A DNA stretch of 64,000 bases from assembly GCA_016722045.1 (NCBI GenBank), contig JADKGY010000020.1, forward strand, positions 124,001 to 188,000, read 5' to 3'. Origin of the DNA: Candidatus Opimibacter skivensis (GTDB taxonomy: Bacteria > Bacteroidota > Bacteroidia > Chitinophagales > Saprospiraceae). The position numbers were made by a program, and so were the translations under genes. Under the pieces are notes generated by a model. It was not told the DNA's origin. It was given only the letters and a program-made list of their open reading frames with translations, and ran no database searches. Position 1 is the stretch's first letter. Each line of letters starts with the position of its first letter. Positions 35,952 through 44,637 of this stretch are shown in pieces.

Positions 35952-37712
35952 ATGAAAAACCTTCTATCTGCCATCGCATTCGTGATGGTCATTGCTGCGT
36001 TAAGTTGTAAGCCCCAGGCAACATCAACAAACACTGAAAATCTCGACGCCACTTTTTCCACATTTGAAAATTCATTTTTAGACGCCTACTGGAAACAACA
36101 TCCTTCTGCGGCTATTTTTGTAGGATATGGCAAATACTACGAAAACCTGGTTATTCCTGACAGTGCATCTGTCACGAACAATATTGCTTTCTCCAAAGCA
36201 TGGATTGACTCCCTTCAAACCATCGACCTTTCCAAACTGAGCGACAACAATAAAATCAGTTTCAATATTATTAAGAACCAACTGGAAAGCGATATCTGGT
36301 ATCAGTCCGTATTTAAGCAGCAGGAATGGGATGCCTCTATCTATAATTTAGCCGGTGAGTGTGATTACCTGCTCAATCAACCCTATGCTCCCCTGGATGC
36401 CAGGCTTAAAATTCTTTCTCAACATCTCCAACATGCAGATGATTATTATAAAGCCGCACTGACTTCACTCCATAAGCCAACGAAGGAGCATGTTGAATTA
36501 GCTATCCTTCAAAATCAGGGCGGCCTTTCACTTTTCGGTGCTGCATTGACGGATTCCATTACTACTTCTCATCTGAGCAGTGATGAAAAAGATGCGTTGC
36601 AAAAAAATATTGCGAAGACGATTCAGGCCATAAACACTTATGTGGAAGCTTTGAAAGGAATTGTCGCAAATAAGAACTATGAATTCCGGGCTTTCAATAT
36701 TGGCAAGAAATTATTCACTGAGAAATTCAAATATGACCTCGCTACGGATTTCACACCAGAACAGCTATATGATAAAGCTACAGCGGATAAAAAAGCATAT
36801 ACACACCGGATGGTTGAAACGGCCAATGGGTTGTGGACAAAATATTATGACAAACAGGCCAAACCTGCAGATAGTCTTAAACTAATCCAAATGGTACTGG
36901 ATAAAATTCAATTGCAACATGCGAAGCCTGCAGATTTCTTTGCGGCACTGACTAGCCAGGTGCATCAATTGAAAAAATTTATCATTGAGAAAAATTTATT
37001 TGATTTCGATACGGTTTCTCCACCGATCGTTGTCAGAATTATGCCTGAATACGCAAGAGGATTTTCAATAGCCAGCGCGGAATTTACACCTCCATATCAA
37101 AAACAAGGAACAACCTATTACAACATTGACGACTTAACCAAGTTTCCGCCGGAGAAAGCTGAAAGCGCATTGAGAGAATTAAATAACTATGCATCCCAGT
37201 TACTTTCCATTCATGAAGCAGTGCCTGGACATTGTGTGCAGGGCATTTACAATAACAAAAAATCACCTGATGTCTTGCGATCTGTTTTTCAAAACGGCGC
37301 TATGATCGAAGGTTGGGCTGTATACACAGAAGGTATGATGCTTGAAAACGGCTGGGCAGATCACGCACCGGAAATGGAGCTGGTTCATGACAAACTTAAG
37401 TTGAGAGAATTGGCCAACGTGATTATTGATTATGATATCCAGGTTCTTAATAAACCGAAAGAAGAGATCCTTCATCTGTTGGTGGTTGATTGTTTTCAAA
37501 CAAATGCCCAGGCAGAAGAGAAATATCACCGAGCTACTGTTTCGCAGGTTCAGCTGTGTTCTTACTACACAGGTGCCACAGCTATTCAGGCACTAAGGGA
37601 TGATTACCAAAAGAAAATGGGAGACAAATACAGTCTCAAAGATTTCCATGAGAAATTCCTGAGCTTCGGAAGCTCTCCGGTCAAATATATACGGGAGAGG
37701 ATGTTGCAATAA
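35952..37712 (+). CDS. DUF885 lipoprotein, putative zinc metallopeptidase
   Basis: 586 residues with a lipoprotein signal (ALSC, Cys19). DUF885 is an all-helical thermolysin-like/M3-like peptidase fold; here the diagnostic HEAVPGH motif lies at residues 421-427 and a downstream glutamate-rich helix (GAMIEGWAVYTEGM) supplies the expected third ligand. Other family blocks are RIMPEYARG and CSYYTGATAIQALR. It is probably anchored in the periplasm or outer membrane and processes peptides, though DUF885 substrates are not well established. It stands 43 nt ahead of the lysine dehydrogenase-like gene and may be cotranscribed with it. Confidence 0.88.
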   Translation: MKNLLSAIAFVMVIAALSCKPQATSTNTENLDATFSTFENSFLDAYWKQHPSAAIFVGYGKYYENLVIPDSASVTNNIAFSKAWIDSLQTIDLSKLSDNNKISFNIIKNQLESDIWYQSVFKQQEWDASIYNLAGECDYLLNQPYAPLDARLKILSQHLQHADDYYKAALTSLHKPTKEHVELAILQNQGGLSLFGAALTDSITTSHLSSDEKDALQKNIAKTIQAINTYVEALKGIVANKNYEFRAFNIGKKLFTEKFKYDLATDFTPEQLYDKATADKKAYTHRMVETANGLWTKYYDKQAKPADSLKLIQMVLDKIQLQHAKPADFFAALTSQVHQLKKFIIEKNLFDFDTVSPPIVVRIMPEYARGFSIASAEFTPPYQKQGTTYYNIDDLTKFPPEKAESALRELNNYASQLLSIHEAVPGHCVQGIYNNKKSPDVLRSVFQNGAMIEGWAVYTEGMMLENGWADHAPEMELVHDKLKLRELANVIIDYDIQVLNKPKEEILHLLVVDCFQTNAQAEEKYHRATVSQVQLCSYYTGATAIQALRDDYQKKMGDKYSLKDFHEKFLSFGSSPVKYIRERMLQ

Positions 37713-37755
37713 CACCTAATTGTTTTCAACAAGATTTTATTGACATTCTAAAAAC

Positions 37756-38898
37756 ATGAAAAATATAATCGTCTTAGGTGCCGGAATGGTTGGGAGCGCG
37801 ATGGCTACTGATCTGTCCATAAAACATAGAGTAACACTGACTGATCTGAATATGGAACGATTAAATCATGTGAAAAGTAAGTGTCCGGAACTTACCGTTT
37901 TACAATTAGATGTTTGTGATCAAGCTAAACTTCATTCCACAATCCAGGATTTTGATTTGGTCGTTTGTGCTGTTCCCGGATTTCTTGGGTTTGAAACTTT
38001 AAGGCATACCATAGAAGCTGGCAAGAATGTAGTGGACATCTCATTTTTTCCTGAAAACGCACTGGACTTAAATAAGCTGGCCAAAGAAAAAGGCGTAACA
38101 GCGATTGTGGATTGCGGTGTTGCCCCCGGAATGGACAATATCATCCTTGGTTATTATAATGAAAGATTAAAACTAACAGATTTTGAATGTCTCGTTGGAG
38201 GATTACCCAAAATAAAAAAATGGCCCTTCTGTTATAAAGCTCCATTTTCCCCGATAGATGTCATTGAGGAATATACCCGGCCTGCACGCTATGTTGAAAA
38301 TGGAAATATCATCGTGCGAGAGCCATTGACAGATTCCGAATTCATAGAATTTGAAAAAGTGGGAACATTGGAAGCCTTTAATTCAGACGGATTAAGATCT
38401 ATATTATTTACGATGCCCCACATCAAAAACATGAAGGAAAAAACACTACGGTACCCCGGACATGTTGAATACGTGCGTGTCTTAAAGGAAAGTGGATTCT
38501 TTGACAAGAAAAAAATAAGCGTCAATGGTATTGAAATATCACCCCTTGATGTGACAAGTAAAATTCTATTTAATGAATGGAAACTTGGAGAACATGAAGA
38601 AGAACTTACCATAATGCGTGTGACACTTTCAGGCCATAACCCCGATGGCGCGTTTGAAAAAGTAGTCTACAATTTGTATGATGAATATGACCGCATATCA
38701 CAGACCTCTTCTATGGCCAGAACCACAGGCTACACAGCCACAGCAGTAGCCAACATGTTTTTGGAAGGGTTATTTACTGAAAAAGGAGTTTTTCCGCCAG
38801 AGCTGATTGGGAAACATGAAGCTTGTTTCGATTACATACTGAATTATTTGAAAGAAAGAAATATTCATTATATAATGACAACGACCAATGATTTCTAG
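37756..38898 (+). CDS. Saccharopine dehydrogenase-family enzyme, lysine 6-dehydrogenase-like
   Basis: 380 residues. The Rossmann dinucleotide motif GAGMVGSAMA is at residues 8-17. From memory of the Geobacillus lysine 6-dehydrogenase sequence, several blocks agree: DCGVAPGMDNIILGYY, GTLEAFNSDGLRS, KTLRYPGHVEY, MARTTGYTATAVA and GVFPPELIG. Lysine 6-dehydrogenase oxidatively deaminates the lysine side chain to 2-aminoadipate 6-semialdehyde, which cyclises to piperideine-6-carboxylate. The ALDH7-type enzyme at 11352 could take that product to 2-aminoadipate. The alternative is a saccharopine- or carboxynorspermidine-type dehydrogenase; the length (about 380, not 440 or more) and the C-terminal blocks favour the lysine enzyme. 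Substrate is inferred, not shown. Confidence 0.8.
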   Translation: MKNIIVLGAGMVGSAMATDLSIKHRVTLTDLNMERLNHVKSKCPELTVLQLDVCDQAKLHSTIQDFDLVVCAVPGFLGFETLRHTIEAGKNVVDISFFPENALDLNKLAKEKGVTAIVDCGVAPGMDNIILGYYNERLKLTDFECLVGGLPKIKKWPFCYKAPFSPIDVIEEYTRPARYVENGNIIVREPLTDSEFIEFEKVGTLEAFNSDGLRSILFTMPHIKNMKEKTLRYPGHVEYVRVLKESGFFDKKKISVNGIEISPLDVTSKILFNEWKLGEHEEELTIMRVTLSGHNPDGAFEKVVYNLYDEYDRISQTSSMARTTGYTATAVANMFLEGLFTEKGVFPPELIGKHEACFDYILNYLKERNIHYIMTTTNDF

Positions 38899-38902
38899 AA
38901 GG

Positions 38903-41695
38903 TCAGGATAAGACTTTGTTTTTATACTTCCCTTTACTTTTCCGGATATTCACAGCTACCACTTTGTATTCAGGACACATCGCTTCACTGTCGCTGATGC
39001 TGGATGTAAGATCATTCATTTTGATATCAGGAAAATGAAATGTAGAAGAAAGTATTCCTGCTTTCACTTCATCCGTGATATGGGCTTTCACATCTATCTT
39101 TCCACGGGCTGAAATAATACAGACCATGTCCCCTTCAGCAATAAGATGGTTTGATGCATCAGCAGGATTGATCATCAATACATCATCCGTCAATATTTCA
39201 GCATTACCGGTACGACGTGTCATCGTCCCACAGTTATAATGTTCGAGTTCACGGTTAGTCGTAAGGATATAAGGAAATTCAGCACCGTGATTGACGATTT
39301 CTTCAGATTCCTTAAATGTTGCTACTTGGAATTTTCCTTTTCCTCTTTTGAATGTATCGATATGCAGGATCTCTGTGTCACTTCCATCTTTCAATACCGG
39401 CCACTGTTTACCATTCTCACCCAATTCATCCCATTTCACACCGGCAAAGAATGGAACAATCTGTGCTATTTCTTCAAGCATTGTCTTGGGATCATAGTCA
39501 GGTTGTGCATAGCCCATCCTGTTCATGATCTCCACCATGATCTGGCCATCTGATTTTGTGCCTTCAATAGGCTCCACTACTTTTTGCACACGTTGTATGC
39601 GTCGTTCTCCATTTGTAAACGTGCCACTCTTTTCGAGAAATGATGCAGCAGGTAATACGACGTGAGCCATCTTCGCCGTCTCCGTCATAAATATTTCCTG
39701 TACGATCAATAGATCAAGTTGATTTAAGGCATTGACTACATGTTGGGTATTTGGATCCGTTTGCACATTGTCTTCGCCCATCAACCAGAGTGCTTTTAAT
39801 TTTCCATTCAACGCCGCATCATACATCTGTGGAATTTTATATCCTACATGCAATGGCAATGTGGCGTGATAAAAGTCCTCATACATATGATGGTAGTCAG
39901 GATTAGTGATATCCAGGTATCCGGCTCCCTGATGCGGTTGGCAACCCATATCAGCTGCGCCCTGCACATTGTTTTGTCCGCGCAATGGATTGACACCCAC
40001 TCCACGTCTGCCGATATTGCCGGTGATCATTGCCAGGTCTGCGATCAACATTACAGTATAAGTTCCTTGCGAATGTTCTGTCACACCTAATCCATGAAAC
40101 GACATCGCATTTGGAGCACTGGCATAGGCCATTGCTGCAGAGCGTACAAGATTTCGGTCCACACCACATATCGCTTCCATTTTCCCGATATCAATATTCA
40201 AGATATGGTTCTTAAACTCTTCATAACCCTCAGTACGAGCTTCAATAAATTGTTTGTCTTCTAATCCCTCCTTGATGATGTAATACAACAACATGTTCAT
40301 CACAGCCACATTCGTTCCGGGCCGAAGTTGTAGATGATAGGTGGCATATCTGGCCATCTCTGTTCTGCGTGGATCAATCACAATAGAAGTTCCATGCATC
40401 GCAAACTGCTTCAGTTTAGCACCAGTCACAGGGTGAGCATCCGTGGGGTTTGCACCGATCACCATGATACAATCTGTATAGTTCAGATCAATGACCGAAT
40501 TTGTAGCAGCACCTGTGCCAAATGTACGCTGCATACCGAGCGCTGTAGGTGAATGACAGACGCGTGCGCAACTGTCTATATTATTTGTTCCGATGACTGC
40601 ACGTATAAATTTCTGCATCAGATAATTCTCTTCATTTGTGCAGCGTGCCGAAGAAATGCCGGCTATATAATCGGGACCGAGGTCATTTTTTATCCGATTG
40701 AGTTCGTTTACAATGTAGTCATAGGCTTCATCCCATGTTGCAGGAACCAGTTCGCCATGCTTACGAATAAGGGGAGTACGCAAACGATCTGGATGATTGT
40801 AGAATGAAAATGCAAAACGTCCTTTCAGACAGGTATGACCATGATTGACATTTGCATCATAAGGGGCCTGTATGGATTTGACTTTACCATTGACAACAGC
40901 TACTTCGAGGTTACAACCCACCCCACAATATGTACATATAGTTCTTGTTTTTGTGTCAGCAACAATTGATTTAGATTCAAATACATCTGAGATAGCGGAC
41001 GTTGGACAAGCCTGTGCACATGCACCACAACTCACACAATCAGATTCAAAAAATGAATTGTTGAAACTCTTGACAATATGGCTGTCAAAACCTCTGCCGG
41101 CCATGCTCAGCACAAATTCTCCCTGCACTTCATCACATGCCCGCACACAACGAAAGCAATTGATACATTTTGAAAAGTCTGAAGTCATATATGGATGACT
41201 CAGGTCTTTCTTTTTGTCAAGATGATTTTTGCCCTCAGGATAACGCACATCTCTTATGCCCACTCTTGCGGCTACAGTCTGCAGCTCACAATTATTATTC
41301 ACTTCACATGTCAGACAATCAAGAGGATGATCTGTCAGTACGAGTTCTATGATGTTGCGACGTAAACGTGTGATGCGTTCGCTATCGGTGTATATATATG
41401 AATTTGGAATTAATGGTGTATGACAGGAGGCCTGTACTTTTGAAGGGCCATCTTTCACCAGGGCCACATCAACACTACATACACGACATGAGCCGAAAGG
41501 ATCAAGATTAGGGGCATCACATAGTGTCGGTACAAAATCTTTTCCCAAATTCCTTCTTACAAATTGCAATATGGTCTCACCTTCATTAAAAGGGTATGCC
41601 TTATCATTAATGAACGCAGTGGCAGTATTAATAGCCTTATTAGTCGAAGCGGCAGTAGCAGTAGCAGTAGCAGTAATGGCAGATAGTAAGTTCAT
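38903..41695 (-). CDS. fdhF: NAD-type formate dehydrogenase alpha subunit (FdsA/FdhA-like)
   Basis: 930 residues. From the N-terminus: a [2Fe-2S] domain (Cys59, Cys70, Cys73, Cys91), a His-Cys3 [4Fe-4S] site (His123, Cys127, Cys130, Cys136), two further [4Fe-4S] motifs (CINCFRCVRAC, CVSCGACAQAC), the Mo/W-site cluster (CTYCGVGC) and the bis-MGD catalytic domain. The active-site residue is Cys380 in SCARVCHSPTA, so this is the cysteine, not selenocysteine, type. It oxidises formate to CO2 and passes electrons to the FdsB-like flavoprotein encoded upstream. Odd: residues 6-17 (ITATATATAAS) are encoded by a GCAGTA tandem repeat, and the start ATG overlaps the stop of a four-helix bundle gene by 4 nt. 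A native start further in is possible. Confidence 0.93.
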   Translation of the reverse strand: MNLLSAITATATATAASTNKAINTATAFINDKAYPFNEGETILQFVRRNLGKDFVPTLCDAPNLDPFGSCRVCSVDVALVKDGPSKVQASCHTPLIPNSYIYTDSERITRLRRNIIELVLTDHPLDCLTCEVNNNCELQTVAARVGIRDVRYPEGKNHLDKKKDLSHPYMTSDFSKCINCFRCVRACDEVQGEFVLSMAGRGFDSHIVKSFNNSFFESDCVSCGACAQACPTSAISDVFESKSIVADTKTRTICTYCGVGCNLEVAVVNGKVKSIQAPYDANVNHGHTCLKGRFAFSFYNHPDRLRTPLIRKHGELVPATWDEAYDYIVNELNRIKNDLGPDYIAGISSARCTNEENYLMQKFIRAVIGTNNIDSCARVCHSPTALGMQRTFGTGAATNSVIDLNYTDCIMVIGANPTDAHPVTGAKLKQFAMHGTSIVIDPRRTEMARYATYHLQLRPGTNVAVMNMLLYYIIKEGLEDKQFIEARTEGYEEFKNHILNIDIGKMEAICGVDRNLVRSAAMAYASAPNAMSFHGLGVTEHSQGTYTVMLIADLAMITGNIGRRGVGVNPLRGQNNVQGAADMGCQPHQGAGYLDITNPDYHHMYEDFYHATLPLHVGYKIPQMYDAALNGKLKALWLMGEDNVQTDPNTQHVVNALNQLDLLIVQEIFMTETAKMAHVVLPAASFLEKSGTFTNGERRIQRVQKVVEPIEGTKSDGQIMVEIMNRMGYAQPDYDPKTMLEEIAQIVPFFAGVKWDELGENGKQWPVLKDGSDTEILHIDTFKRGKGKFQVATFKESEEIVNHGAEFPYILTTNRELEHYNCGTMTRRTGNAEILTDDVLMINPADASNHLIAEGDMVCIISARGKIDVKAHITDEVKAGILSSTFHFPDIKMNDLTSSISDSEAMCPEYKVVAVNIRKSKGKYKNKVLS
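41651..41682 (+). repeat. Hexamer array GCAGTA, left border of a four-helix bundle cassette
   Basis: Four to five GCAGTA units (GGCAGTAGCAGTAGCAG...) on the plus strand, inside the first codons of the formate dehydrogenase gene. An oppositely oriented array of GCAGYA units lies at 42087-42110 on the other side of the four-helix bundle gene. Confidence 0.8.
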
Positions 41696-42069
41696 TTGTT
41701 TTTTGGTAAGAATTTTTCAGGATTGTCAATCATGCCACCTAACATTCTCCCAACCTCCTCGTATTGTTCATATAACTCTTTATGTTTCTCCTCACTAAGA
41801 TATTTACAATCCTTTGAAAAATCAAGCCAAACCATGGTTTCACTCGCTTCACCATCCGAATCTGTAATCTTGCTTACAAAGTGTTTGAGATATCTTCTTT
41901 TTCTATATCCTTCACTAATATTAGAACAAACCGACCTCGAAGCCCTTCTGATTTGATCAGTTAGAGAATATGTTTCTTCTTTCGGAAAGGATTTAGTCAT
42001 ATGAAATATTTCCATGGCAAGCTTATATGCTAATTGATAAACGTTCAAACTTTTAAATCCTTCGCTCAT
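41692..42069 (-). CDS. Four-helix bundle protein (S23/intervening-sequence protein, Avd-like fold), inserted in the formate operon
   Basis: 125 residues. The sequence NVYQLAYKLAMEIFHMTKSFP, YSLTDQIRRASRSVCSNISEG, HFVSKITDSDGEASETMVWLD is the standard pattern of the four-helix bundle family found in 23S rRNA intervening sequences and related to the Avd protein of diversity-generating retroelements. No 23S rRNA or reverse transcriptase is nearby. The function of stand-alone members is unknown. It sits between fdsB and the formate dehydrogenase alpha gene (14-nt gap upstream, 4-nt ATGA overlap downstream), so it is translated from the formate mRNA, and it is enclosed by inverted GCAGTA arrays. 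A related but broken gene lies at 52353-52757. Confidence 0.9.
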   Translation of the reverse strand: MSEGFKSLNVYQLAYKLAMEIFHMTKSFPKEETYSLTDQIRRASRSVCSNISEGYRKRRYLKHFVSKITDSDGEASETMVWLDFSKDCKYLSEEKHKELYEQYEEVGRMLGGMIDNPEKFLPKNK

Positions 42070-42083
42070 AAAAATGTGTTTCT

Positions 42084-43778
42084 TTAACTGCCGCTGCTAC
42101 TGCTGCTGCCACTTCTTCTAGGTTGATTTTCGCTAAAAAAAGGAGCCAACTCTCCTTCAAAATAATGCAAGGCATTTTTTATCGGAAGTGGCAACCCACC
42201 TCCTAATGCACAGAGCGACCCGGTCTCAAGCGTTTCCAACAGATCATTCATCAGCTTGATATCAATTTTGTAATTGCCCTCCTGTGCTTTTTCCAACATC
42301 TCATATCCTCTCGTAGAGCCCAATCTGCAAGGGAAACATTTTCCACAACTTTCATGCGCCGTAAACCTGAATAAGTGCTCCAGATATTTGATCAAAGGAT
42401 AATCTTCCGGGATACAAACGACCGATGCGTGACCCAGCAAAAATCCTTCTTTCGCAAAAGAATCAAAATCAACAGTCAGGCTTTCTACTTTTTGCACAGG
42501 GACAAGACCACCAAGCGGTCCGCCTATATGCATGGCTTTAACAGGTAACCTGAATCCACCGCCAAGTTCATTGATGACAATACTTAAAGGCGTACCCATG
42601 TCAACTTCATAAATCCCGGGACGGTTGAAATATCCATCCAATGAAATCAGTTTTGTACCGGTCGATTTCGCAGTTCCGATTGCAGCAAAAGCCTTTCCTC
42701 CATGTTGCATGATAAATGGAAGATTAGCTAAAGTCTCCACATTATTGACTACAGTAGGTTGATTGAATAAACCTTTTTGTGTTGGATAAGGAGGTCGCAC
42801 ACGCACTTCCGGACGCTGTCCTTCAATCGAAGAAAGTAGAGCCGTCTCTTCGCCACAGATATATGCACCCTGTGCTTCTATGATCTTAAATTCAAAGGTG
42901 AAACCTGAACCATTGATATCTTCTCCTATCAATTTCTCTTTACGCAATGTTTCAACACATTCATTGACGATGTCTACTGATTCAGGATATTCACCCCGGA
43001 TATACACCACACCATAAGCGGCACCTGTAATGTATCCTGCGATCATCATGCCCATCAGCATCGCATGCGGCCGCTGTTCCATGATGTACCGATCGGAATA
43101 CGCACCCGGATCACCTTCGTCAGCATTGCAAACTATAAACTTTGTGTTGGATACAGCATTCCTGCATGAGTCCAGTTTGAATGCCATTGAAAATCCTGCG
43201 CCACCACGTCCACGCAACCCTGAATCTTTTAATTCTGCTAAAAGCACCTCAGGTGTTTTTTGAAGGCAGTCAAGAAATATTTTATAATACTCATGCACAG
43301 TTCCATACTCACTCGTCAGTATCGGGGTGCCTTTACTACTGACATGATAGTGATCAGGCTCAGTTGAAATTCCTTTTTTGATGTTTACAATATCATTGAT
43401 ATCATCTCCGGAATAATTTCTGCCATTGAGATGAAATGAACTGTTTTCATGACATCTTCCCAGGCAACACATTTCACCGGTTTCCTCTTTAGAAAAATGC
43501 TCACTTAGAGTAGCCTCAAGTTTTTCCTGAGTTCCGGCCGTCATGCAGGCACTGCCATTGCAGATATACACTTTCTTACCCTGATTTTCAGGCTTCAGAA
43601 AATCATAAAATGAAACTGAACCATATACATTTGCCTTGCCGACAAGAAATTCAGAACGAAGTTTTTCCATATCGTCTTCACCTGGAGTGCCAGTTGCTTT
43701 GGCAGCAATACCCAGTTCTTCGAAAAGATTTTTCGCAAGGCCTTTACGACCCGAGAGATCACTTAAGTTTTTCGACAT
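42084..43778 (-). CDS. Formate dehydrogenase beta subunit, NuoE/NuoF-like flavoprotein (FdsB-like)
   Basis: 564 residues. An N-terminal thioredoxin-like [2Fe-2S] domain (about 65-125) has ligands Cys73, Cys78, Cys104 or Cys105, and Cys109. It is followed by a NuoF-type domain: the FMN/NADH loop GLRGRGGAGFSMAFK, CNADEGDPGAYSDR, GAYICGEETALLSSIEG, a SLBB domain and the [4Fe-4S] motif ESCGKCFPCRLG with a later Cys in GSLCALGG. It should accept electrons from the alpha subunit and reduce NAD+ in the cytosol. No separate FdsG-type subunit is present in the operon; the N-terminal domain may replace it. It overlaps fdhD by 20 nt. The serine-rich tail (SGSSSSSGS) is encoded by the hexamer repeat bordering the inserted four-helix bundle gene and probably is not native. 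Confidence 0.92.
   Translation of the reverse strand: MSKNLSDLSGRKGLAKNLFEELGIAAKATGTPGEDDMEKLRSEFLVGKANVYGSVSFYDFLKPENQGKKVYICNGSACMTAGTQEKLEATLSEHFSKEETGEMCCLGRCHENSSFHLNGRNYSGDDINDIVNIKKGISTEPDHYHVSSKGTPILTSEYGTVHEYYKIFLDCLQKTPEVLLAELKDSGLRGRGGAGFSMAFKLDSCRNAVSNTKFIVCNADEGDPGAYSDRYIMEQRPHAMLMGMMIAGYITGAAYGVVYIRGEYPESVDIVNECVETLRKEKLIGEDINGSGFTFEFKIIEAQGAYICGEETALLSSIEGQRPEVRVRPPYPTQKGLFNQPTVVNNVETLANLPFIMQHGGKAFAAIGTAKSTGTKLISLDGYFNRPGIYEVDMGTPLSIVINELGGGFRLPVKAMHIGGPLGGLVPVQKVESLTVDFDSFAKEGFLLGHASVVCIPEDYPLIKYLEHLFRFTAHESCGKCFPCRLGSTRGYEMLEKAQEGNYKIDIKLMNDLLETLETGSLCALGGGLPLPIKNALHYFEGELAPFFSENQPRRSGSSSSSGS
42087..42110 (-). repeat. Hexamer array GCAGCA/GCAGTA on the minus strand, right border of the cassette
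   Basis: Read on the minus strand: GGCAGCAGCAGTAGCAGCGG, then CAGTT. It encodes the low-complexity FdsB C-terminus SGSSSSSGS and ends at its stop codon. It shares GCAGTAGCAG with the array at 41651-41682 in inverted orientation. Confidence 0.75.
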
Positions 43779-44622
43779 GGAGATGTTGATTTACAGGGCC
43801 GGTCATCATTCCTGCAGATTCATTGGCAACCTGCGAATGATTAGAATATACTGTTAATTTTTTATTCCTGCAAAATGCCATTAATGAGATTCCTCCTTCT
43901 TCAGCATAATCAACAGCGAGGGAAGAAGGTGCTGAAACCGCTGCAATAAAAGGTATGCCGGCAGCTTTCGCTTTGTTGACAATTTCATAAGAGACTCTGC
44001 CGCTTACAGTCATGCATTTTACTTTATCTAATAGTCGATGGTTGACTACATAACCGATGACTTTATCAACAGCATTATGTCTTCCGATATCTTCCTGCAC
44101 CGTGAGTAGTTCGCCGTCTATTGTAAATGCTCCTGCAGCATGTGTGCCACCGGACTGTTGAAATGATTTTTGCTTGCTGCTGACCTGGTCAAACATCATT
44201 GATACTAACGAAGGATCAAGTATTTCATGATTTGAAACCCGTTCATCATTTGCATCATCAAGAGAAGTTTTTCCGCAGATCCCACAGGACGAGGCACTTA
44301 TCACATTACGTGTTCCTGCAAAATCTTTCAATATCAGTTCAGGAGAAATTTTTGCGTTTACAGACGAGATAAATCCTTCCTCATTGACACCGGTTATCTC
44401 AATGACCGGATCCTCAACCAGGCTACGAAAAATATTTTCTGAAAACAACAGACCGCGAACCAGGTCTTTTTCATTACCTGGTGTTTGCATCGTCACCGTG
44501 AACGGAATGCCATTGACCGCAATAGCAAGCGGCACTTCAATAGCGAGTATATCCTCTACCTGGGAAAACTTTCCTTCATTATAAAATATCCCGTTGTATC
44601 GTTCGACGTTCATTGTCTGCAA
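43759..44622 (-). CDS. fdhD: Formate dehydrogenase accessory sulfurtransferase FdhD
   Basis: 287 residues. FdhD moves sulfur from the cysteine desulfurase to the Mo-bis-MGD cofactor, which formate dehydrogenase needs for activity. The catalytic CxxC is Cys113-Cys116 in SSCGICGK. Other family blocks are GGTHAAGAFTIDGE, VQEDIGRHNAVDKVIG, SGRVSYEIVNKAKAAGIPFIAAVSAPSSLAVD and a C-terminal AFCRNKKLTVYS. It lies between fhs (15-nt gap) and fdsB (20-nt overlap), consistent with a single formate operon. Confidence 0.95.
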   Translation of the reverse strand: MQTMNVERYNGIFYNEGKFSQVEDILAIEVPLAIAVNGIPFTVTMQTPGNEKDLVRGLLFSENIFRSLVEDPVIEITGVNEEGFISSVNAKISPELILKDFAGTRNVISASSCGICGKTSLDDANDERVSNHEILDPSLVSMMFDQVSSKQKSFQQSGGTHAAGAFTIDGELLTVQEDIGRHNAVDKVIGYVVNHRLLDKVKCMTVSGRVSYEIVNKAKAAGIPFIAAVSAPSSLAVDYAEEGGISLMAFCRNKKLTVYSNHSQVANESAGMMTGPVNQHLHVEKLK

Positions 44623-44637
44623 AGAAGTTCTATGAAG

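Noticed and set aside
40556..40558. Selenocysteine in formate dehydrogenase
   Set aside because: The active-site codon is TGT (Cys380), not TGA, so no Sec insertion is needed.
41692..42069. Diversity-generating retroelement, because the four-helix bundle fold is related to Avd
   Set aside because: No reverse transcriptase, template repeat or variable-repeat target gene is present in the window.
41692..42069. 23S rRNA intervening-sequence protein in its usual place
   Set aside because: No rRNA gene lies near either four-helix bundle gene.
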